Of a stretch of 10,335 bases of DNA, positions 5,731-10,335 are shown piece by piece. This stretch comes from Candidatus Poribacteria bacterium. GTDB lineage: Bacteria > Poribacteria > WGA-4E > WGA-3G. Both the position numbers and the translations under genes were made by a program. The stretch is from positions 1-10,335 of the forward strand of contig JAPPMR010000485.1 in NCBI GenBank assembly GCA_028818995.1, given 5' to 3'. The notes below the pieces were generated by a model, which was not told the DNA's origin, made no database searches, and saw only the letters and a program-made list of their open reading frames with translations. Position 1 is the stretch's first letter, and every line of letters starts with the position of its first letter.

Positions 5731-7965
5731 CTATTTTACGATCAGCATTTTGCGAGTGGCGGAAAAATCTTTTGCGGTAAGCGTATAAAAGTAAATTCCG
5801 CTACTGACTTGTTCGCCAATTTCATTTTTACCATCCCAATAGGCAGCACGCGTTCTGTTCTGATAGATACCCATAGGCTTGTGTCCTAACGCTAACGTCC
5901 GAACACGCGTGCCATCGACAGCAGAGATTGTTATGGTGACATCTGCGGGGGCTGATAGCTGATACGGTATCCACGTCTCCGGATTGAACGGGTTCGGGTA
6001 GTTTGGGAGCAACATTGTCTGTCTGTAGGAAGTCGATAGCACGCGAACCGCAGGTGCAGCAGCAGCCTTGGGGATTTCCCAGAGAAGCACTTTGCCGGTG
6101 TTATCGCCACTTGCCAGTAGAGCCCCGTCGGGTGAAAAAGCCAAGCTCTGGACTTGGACAGAATTTCTATGCCCTCTGAGGGTTCGTAGGTGTCTACCTG
6201 TGTTCGTATGCCACAAACGAATTGTTCCATTATTGTCTCCCGTAGCGATGCGTTTTCCATCTGGGCTGAATGAGACACTCCAGATTGCAACAGGGTGCGA
6301 TAAGGTCTGTAGGTGCTTGCCTGTATTGACATTCCACAAACGAACAGTGGGCACCGCAAATACATTTACCGTGGCGATTTTCTGACCATTTGGACTGAAT
6401 GCTATGTCATTGACCCTATCCTGATCCTCTACTGTTCGTATGCGAAGATTCATATTCCATATACTAACAGATGAAGAAAGACCTTCTCCTAATGCTGCGA
6501 TTCGCTCGCCATTTGGACTAAACGATACGTAAGTTCCGGTTCGTACACCTGTGTGCAGTGTTTGCATCAGTCTGCCAGTGGATGTGTCCCACAGATGGGC
6601 GTTTCCGAGGCCGCCTGCCAGGATGCGCTTTCCATCTGGAGAGAATGCGATGCTGGTGCACCAAGTCTCAAGTGATAATGCCTGTAGATGCTTGCCTTTA
6701 ACATTCCACAGATGAACTTTACCTTCCCCGATTCCACCAGCGATGCGCTTTCCATCTGGAGAGAATGCGATGCACTCCACGGCTTCTCCATAGGGTGCTG
6801 AAGGTGCTAATGTCTGAAGGTGCCGACCCGTATCCGTATGATAGAGACGCAACATGCCGTTTTCTTGACCGGGTGTACTTGTTGCTGTAGCAATTTTTTT
6901 CCCATCTGGACTGAATGCTATGCTTTTGACCCACCCCTCATGATCTGCTAAGGCGCGTAGGTAAGTCTCACGTAAAATTGTCTCGTCCAGTGTAAAATAA
7001 GCAGAACACTCAACGAAATTCCCGAATACATCAATAGTCGCGACAGAAATATCAATATCCGCATCGGATCGGATCAAATCGGAGGTCACAAATTCAACGG
7101 TGGCGTTTTTACTTCCATCGATCGATTTATGACTCACCAATACATATTCAATCCCATCGTGTACCATGAGTTGTGCCTGATGGAGTCCCTCCGGATCGTT
7201 TATCTGAAAACGCAAGGACAGCGTATTTGGCGGGGAAATTAAACGTTGGGAGACCAAACTAATTTGTGAAGGCGTGTCGATTTCATTTCGGGGACGACGG
7301 TTGAACGCATTATGGACATCCAACCATTTTGCAGCAGAATCTGACAATCTATGGGGTTCAACACGCGCGGTTTCTCGGGATTCAAGGGGATCCAGAAAAA
7401 CGCCATAAGACATTACATAGGCATCTGCGCGAAAATCATGACCTAACCCAAAAACATGCCCCAACTCATGGGCAATAACTCGACTGTTATTACATTGACC
7501 ACCTTCGGCAGAGAAAACCGCTATACCCGCACGATTCCCTCGGGAGCGAGCCCGGGCGCAAAAGCCTATTTCTTCTACCGATGCATCTGCAAAGACGAGA
7601 TAGAAGCCCTTAGATACGTCAAAATATTTGCTTATTTCTTCGGCCACTTTATCAGCAGAATATCCATCGGTGTGTTTTCCAAGAATATGATGCACAATGG
7701 GTTTACCGGTCGGATCTGTCTCAAGTTTGAAAGTTTTTCTGCCAAATCCATGCCGATCCATCTCATCGGCGAAAAATTGCTGCACTTCTGTGATTAACGT
7801 AACCAGTCGTGTCTGAATATCTGCGCTGGGTTGTTTATCATTGGGTAGAAAATAGATCATGTGCACGATATTTTCATTTGATGCGTTTTGTGCAAAACTG
7901 TTGGGTACAAACACAAGCATCGCAGAAATGAGTAATGTGAATATAAGAGCGTGTTTGGGTTTCAT
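5731..7965 (-). CDS. Secreted metzincin metalloprotease fused to a seven-bladed WD40 propeller and C-terminal sorting domain
   Basis: This 744-residue protein is predicted to be exported. It has a signal peptide (about 1-25, cleavage after SFA). A metzincin catalytic domain follows (about 30-225), with zinc motif HELGHVFGLGHD (166-177: three His ligands, catalytic Glu167) and Met-turn VMSYG (184-188). A beta-sandwich-like linker spans about 232-326. Seven WD40 repeats (about 340-632) each carry a copy of FSPDGK-IA (near 351, 401, 441, 481, 523, 566 and 610) and mostly a closing LW strand, enough for one closed propeller. The FlgD-like/type-A sorting domain (651-744) runs from LLPNYPNPFNP to ATRKMLIVK. 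It probably cleaves proteins outside the cell or at the surface, with the propeller as a binding platform; the substrate is unknown. The start codon gives a clean signal peptide, although the nearest SD (AGGAGA) lies about 14 bases upstream. It follows the other metalloprotease gene by 21 bases. Confidence 0.92.
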   Translation of the reverse strand: MKPKHALIFTLLISAMLVFVPNSFAQNASNENIVHMIYFLPNDKQPSADIQTRLVTLITEVQQFFADEMDRHGFGRKTFKLETDPTGKPIVHHILGKHTDGYSADKVAEEISKYFDVSKGFYLVFADASVEEIGFCARARSRGNRAGIAVFSAEGGQCNNSRVIAHELGHVFGLGHDFRADAYVMSYGVFLDPLESRETARVEPHRLSDSAAKWLDVHNAFNRRPRNEIDTPSQISLVSQRLISPPNTLSLRFQINDPEGLHQAQLMVHDGIEYVLVSHKSIDGSKNATVEFVTSDLIRSDADIDISVATIDVFGNFVECSAYFTLDETILRETYLRALADHEGWVKSIAFSPDGKKIATATSTPGQENGMLRLYHTDTGRHLQTLAPSAPYGEAVECIAFSPDGKRIAGGIGEGKVHLWNVKGKHLQALSLETWCTSIAFSPDGKRILAGGLGNAHLWDTSTGRLMQTLHTGVRTGTYVSFSPNGERIAALGEGLSSSVSIWNMNLRIRTVEDQDRVNDIAFSPNGQKIATVNVFAVPTVRLWNVNTGKHLQTLSHPVAIWSVSFSPDGKRIATGDNNGTIRLWHTNTGRHLRTLRGHRNSVQVQSLAFSPDGALLASGDNTGKVLLWEIPKAAAAPAVRVLSTSYRQTMLLPNYPNPFNPETWIPYQLSAPADVTITISAVDGTRVRTLALGHKPMGIYQNRTRAAYWDGKNEIGEQVSSGIYFYTLTAKDFSATRKMLIVK
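5734..6015 (-). other. C-terminal FlgD-like/type-A sorting domain (copy 1, metzincin-WD40 protein)
   Basis: These 94 codons run from MLLPNYPNPFNPETWIPYQL to FSATRKMLIVK. By hand count, about 60 of 94 residues match the copy at 7990-8271. Related C-terminal domains direct export or surface anchoring in type IX secretion systems. Use of that route here is inferred, since no secretion gene is in the window. Confidence 0.85.
6622..6773 (-). repeat. Exact 32-bp direct repeat within WD40 blades 2 and 3
   Basis: The same 32 bases occur at 6622-6653 and 6742-6773, 120 bases apart, one blade apart in the propeller. They encode the IAFSPDGKRI core of two neighbouring WD40 repeats. Other blades match less well. 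Identity at silent positions suggests a recent blade duplication or gene conversion. Confidence 0.85.
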
Positions 7966-7986
7966 TTGACGCTTAGGTTTCTCCTA

Positions 7987-10335
7987 TTATTTCAATATCA
8001 GCATTTTGCGGGTCGCAGAAAAGCCTTTGGCACTCAGCGAATAAAAATAGATACCGCTGACGATGGCTTCTCCGATGTCGTTTCTACCGTCCCAATAAGC
8101 CGCAGTGTTAGGGGCGTGATAAACACCCGCCTGTTGATACCCTAAGTTGAGCCGCCGGACCAATTGTCCATTGATCGCATAGATGGATATGCTCACCTCG
8201 GATGCGTTTGCCAACTGATACGGTATCCACGTCTCTGGATTGAAAGGATTCGGATAATTGGGTAGCAAAGCGTTTTGAACCCGCGTAGGCGCAGCAGGGA
8301 CATCTTCATCGACTTCAAATCTCACGATTTCTGTAAAATCGTAATCCTTTTTATTGCCAGCTTTATCAGAAACATGTATATTCGTTATGCCCCAAATCCC
8401 CGGATGACTCCCCACAGGCAACAGGATTTGCTTGGTGTATTTTCTATATTTACCTGTGACATAATTAACATACATTCCCCGATTGTCGTGTGGATAATGC
8501 CATCTATGGTGAATATTACCTAACGGATCCCTTATGTTTACACCTCCAATTTCGTAGCCACTTATATCATCTCGGACATAAAACGTTATATCAACAAAGG
8601 TTTCGCCGTTAGGGTTTTCAGGATTTGTGGGAGTCGCGACAACATTTATCCTATTGACATCTAACTGTGCTGGTTGCGTATCAGGCGTTTTTGTGTTTAT
8701 ATAGATAGATGCCGGTTTTTCATCAAGTTTTCCTTCTGTAAAATATACATCAACAGCATTATACCCAAAATCCGACAGGTTAATATAATTGACCTGATAC
8801 AAGCCTCTCGGCATATAATGTGGGAATCTTAGCGTGATTTTAGCCAGTCCTGTTTCTTTATCATAACTCCCATCGCGGTATCGTAAACCGCCATCAGCGA
8901 TTCTGCTGTAAGTCTCTGAATCTTGATCATTCATACCGACTCTAAACCAATCGATCCCTGTATCATCGGGTGCCAAAAAAGTGGTTGTTACCAAAATATA
9001 ATCCCCTTCTTCTGATTCAACTTCTTTAGATGTTAATTTGACAGAATTAGGCACATATTTGGGTGGTTTTATATCCTCTAAAGGATTCTCAATATACATT
9101 TTCCAACCGAACTTTTTCTCCGCTGTGAATCTTTCTGTCCAGTTTGAATCCCAAACTTGAATAGCATGCGGTTGCCAGTATCCACTCGGTAGATGCTTAG
9201 AAGCCCCTATTTCTGTTCTGAGTATATGACTTTGTGGTACACCGTCACCTGCTTCATTAACTGGCCACAAATAATTTTCTATATATTTGTTCGTACCGGA
9301 AGGACTGAAAATTCTGATATAACCACCAGAGGATAAATCCAAATGTGATTCATGATGTAGTTCTATTTCTACAATCACTTTTTTATTTTCTTCAGGTTCT
9401 CCTATCACTCTGTTTTTCACCCGAATTATTTTACCCGGATATACATAGTCTGGATAGAGATTGTAAACTCTGAAAGTTAAATCCTCACGTATTTTCGAGA
9501 TATACCTGTCGCCATGCATAACCCTGTTCTGAATGAACTCGTATTTTCTGGGCGAAACAGATCTTAGCTTGTCAGGGTTCACTATGTAATAACTGATTGT
9601 TTCTGCCATATCCTCATTCGGATTCTCACCGTGAGCATAGGCAGACACAAATTCTGTTTCGTTTAGCGTAAACCACTTGCCGTCTTCACCCTGATACCAT
9701 TCACCTAAAATTTTCCAATCTTCTTTCAGCTGATCGTCAAACAGATGGGACCACAAAAAGTGTGCCTTCTCATGTAATATCAAGCGCTGTAAATGCTGAT
9801 AATCACCTGTAAAAGCAGATTCCATGAATTCAATATAGCCTGCACTCGTCCAAGCCACAGCAGGCGCAGCCGGATATAACGGGTGTGGTGTGCCATCTAA
9901 TCTTCTGATAATATATTTCAAGCCAGGTGTGGCTATCATACCCGAAGGGAATTCTTCGAGCATCGTGATTAGGGTCAGAATTTCTTCATTCTTGAAAGTC
10001 GTGAAACGCTCGCTGAATTCGCCAGTGGTGTGTTTTGTTAGCTCTGAATAATCCGGCGGATGGAGACTGACGTTATATCTCTCATTGAGTATATAATCGA
10101 CACGTTGTCTGTTGCTGCCGTGATCCGTGATATACCTTAAGACTGCATTGTGCAATCTTTTGCTAAACAGTTTACCGCGAACGCCATCTATCTCAGCCAG
10201 CATAGCATTCGCGTTTGTGAACGCATCTAAAGAAATCAACACAGATGTGGCATCGCCGTTATTCAGAATAAGGATGTCGCTATCAAGTTCTATATCAACG
10301 AGATGCCACATTGACCTTTCAAGCGTGTCCCAATA
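7987..10335 (-). CDS. Exported HExxH (gluzincin-type) metalloprotease with beta-sandwich modules and C-terminal sorting domain, 5' partial
   Basis: The frame is open to the right edge. An ATG at 10311 exists, but eight more in-frame codons precede it and there is no signal peptide, so the true start lies outside the window. Numbering from that ATG: HEKAH (180-184) supplies two zinc histidines and catalytic Glu181; NEDMAETISYY (232-242) lies about 50 residues later and can supply the third, glutamate ligand as in gluzincins. Three similar beta-rich modules follow (about 293-407, 424-525, 552-668). Each has a Ser/Asp-rich loop near its start and an ending like GIWGITNIHVSDKAGN. The 94-residue sorting domain (681-774) ends ATRKMLILK. 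The likely role is a secreted or surface protease with unknown substrate. The metzincin gene begins 21 bases after its stop, and the AGGAGA for that gene lies immediately after the stop. No GxxH follows HEKAH, so it is not a metzincin. Confidence 0.88.
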   Translation of the reverse strand, partial: YWDTLERSMWHLVDIELDSDILILNNGDATSVLISLDAFTNANAMLAEIDGVRGKLFSKRLHNAVLRYITDHGSNRQRVDYILNERYNVSLHPPDYSELTKHTTGEFSERFTTFKNEEILTLITMLEEFPSGMIATPGLKYIIRRLDGTPHPLYPAAPAVAWTSAGYIEFMESAFTGDYQHLQRLILHEKAHFLWSHLFDDQLKEDWKILGEWYQGEDGKWFTLNETEFVSAYAHGENPNEDMAETISYYIVNPDKLRSVSPRKYEFIQNRVMHGDRYISKIREDLTFRVYNLYPDYVYPGKIIRVKNRVIGEPEENKKVIVEIELHHESHLDLSSGGYIRIFSPSGTNKYIENYLWPVNEAGDGVPQSHILRTEIGASKHLPSGYWQPHAIQVWDSNWTERFTAEKKFGWKMYIENPLEDIKPPKYVPNSVKLTSKEVESEEGDYILVTTTFLAPDDTGIDWFRVGMNDQDSETYSRIADGGLRYRDGSYDKETGLAKITLRFPHYMPRGLYQVNYINLSDFGYNAVDVYFTEGKLDEKPASIYINTKTPDTQPAQLDVNRINVVATPTNPENPNGETFVDITFYVRDDISGYEIGGVNIRDPLGNIHHRWHYPHDNRGMYVNYVTGKYRKYTKQILLPVGSHPGIWGITNIHVSDKAGNKKDYDFTEIVRFEVDEDVPAAPTRVQNALLPNYPNPFNPETWIPYQLANASEVSISIYAINGQLVRRLNLGYQQAGVYHAPNTAAYWDGRNDIGEAIVSGIYFYSLSAKGFSATRKMLILK
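7990..8271 (-). other. C-terminal FlgD-like/type-A sorting domain (copy 2, gluzincin-type protein)
   Basis: These 94 codons run from ALLPNYPNPFNPETWIPYQL to FSATRKMLILK and align without gaps to the copy at 5734-6015. A 21-base exact DNA match (8215-8235 and 5959-5979) covers the ETWIPYQ segment. The central part (A/T-x-x-AAYWDG-N-IGE) is also shared, while the VRxL-LG region differs more. Confidence 0.85.

Noticed and set aside
5931..6934. Three other - strand frames across the WD40 region, with repeated SRWK/LQMESA-type peptides
   Set aside because: They are out-of-frame readings of the repeated WD40 codons. The repetition comes from the propeller gene itself.
6100..6960. Regularly spaced similar segments of about 40 codons that could suggest a tandem repeat array or CRISPR
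   Set aside because: The period matches WD40 blades, the copies are in frame and diverged, and there are no constant-length unique spacers.
7456..7797. + strand frame opposite the metzincin catalytic domain
   Set aside because: It is antisense to the HELGH zinc-site region of a well supported gene.

Overview
The window looks like a piece of a Candidatus Poribacteria genome. The main reason is that two long secreted proteins end in nearly the same 94-residue C-terminal domain, with PNYPNPFNPETWIPYQL near its start and ATRKMLI-K at its end. I recognise this FlgD-like/type-A sorting domain variant as characteristic of that phylum. Moderate GC, many lipoproteins and WD40/metalloprotease fusions fit too. 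The phylum call is recognition from memory, not a database result.

Layout. On the + strand, the left edge carries the last 76 codons of a cholesterol-oxidase-like GMC oxidoreductase (3-233), followed 41 bases later by a two-domain lipoprotein (275-1045). Everything to the right is on the - strand, read from right to left. (i) A secretion block comes first: a 5'-truncated HExxH metalloprotease with three beta-sandwich modules and a sorting domain (7987-10335). Next is a metzincin fused to a seven-bladed WD40 propeller and the same sorting domain (5731-7965), then a small lipoprotein broken by a +1 frameshift (5399-5705). (ii) A promoter with an embedded inverted repeat (5246-5273) precedes a stand-alone DUF4268 protein (4768-5226). 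That gene overlaps by 4 bases an unrecognised gene (4415-4771), whose reading frame seems to continue past its stop after a shift in an A7 run. (iii) A coiled-coil lipoprotein (3823-4284), a two-helix K+ channel with RCK domains (2748-3767) and a class-3-like aldehyde dehydrogenase (1189-2622) follow. The dehydrogenase converges on the + strand lipoprotein.

How they work together. The two metalloproteases lie 21 bases apart, share their tail domain and are probably co-transcribed. They look like secreted or surface-anchored effectors exported by the same route. The GMC oxidase and the aldehyde dehydrogenase are both oxidative enzymes, but they lie on opposite strands and no shared pathway is shown. 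The DUF4268 pair is the best candidate for an undescribed functional unit.

The most useful observations are these: two neighbouring genes whose reading frames are restored by single-base shifts; a lipoprotein whose last 14 residues and underlying DNA match the tail of the sorting domains; and the metzincin-WD40-sorting-domain architecture. No tRNA, rRNA, CRISPR array, transposase or long terminal repeat was seen, and no gene-free stretch exceeds about 175 bases.
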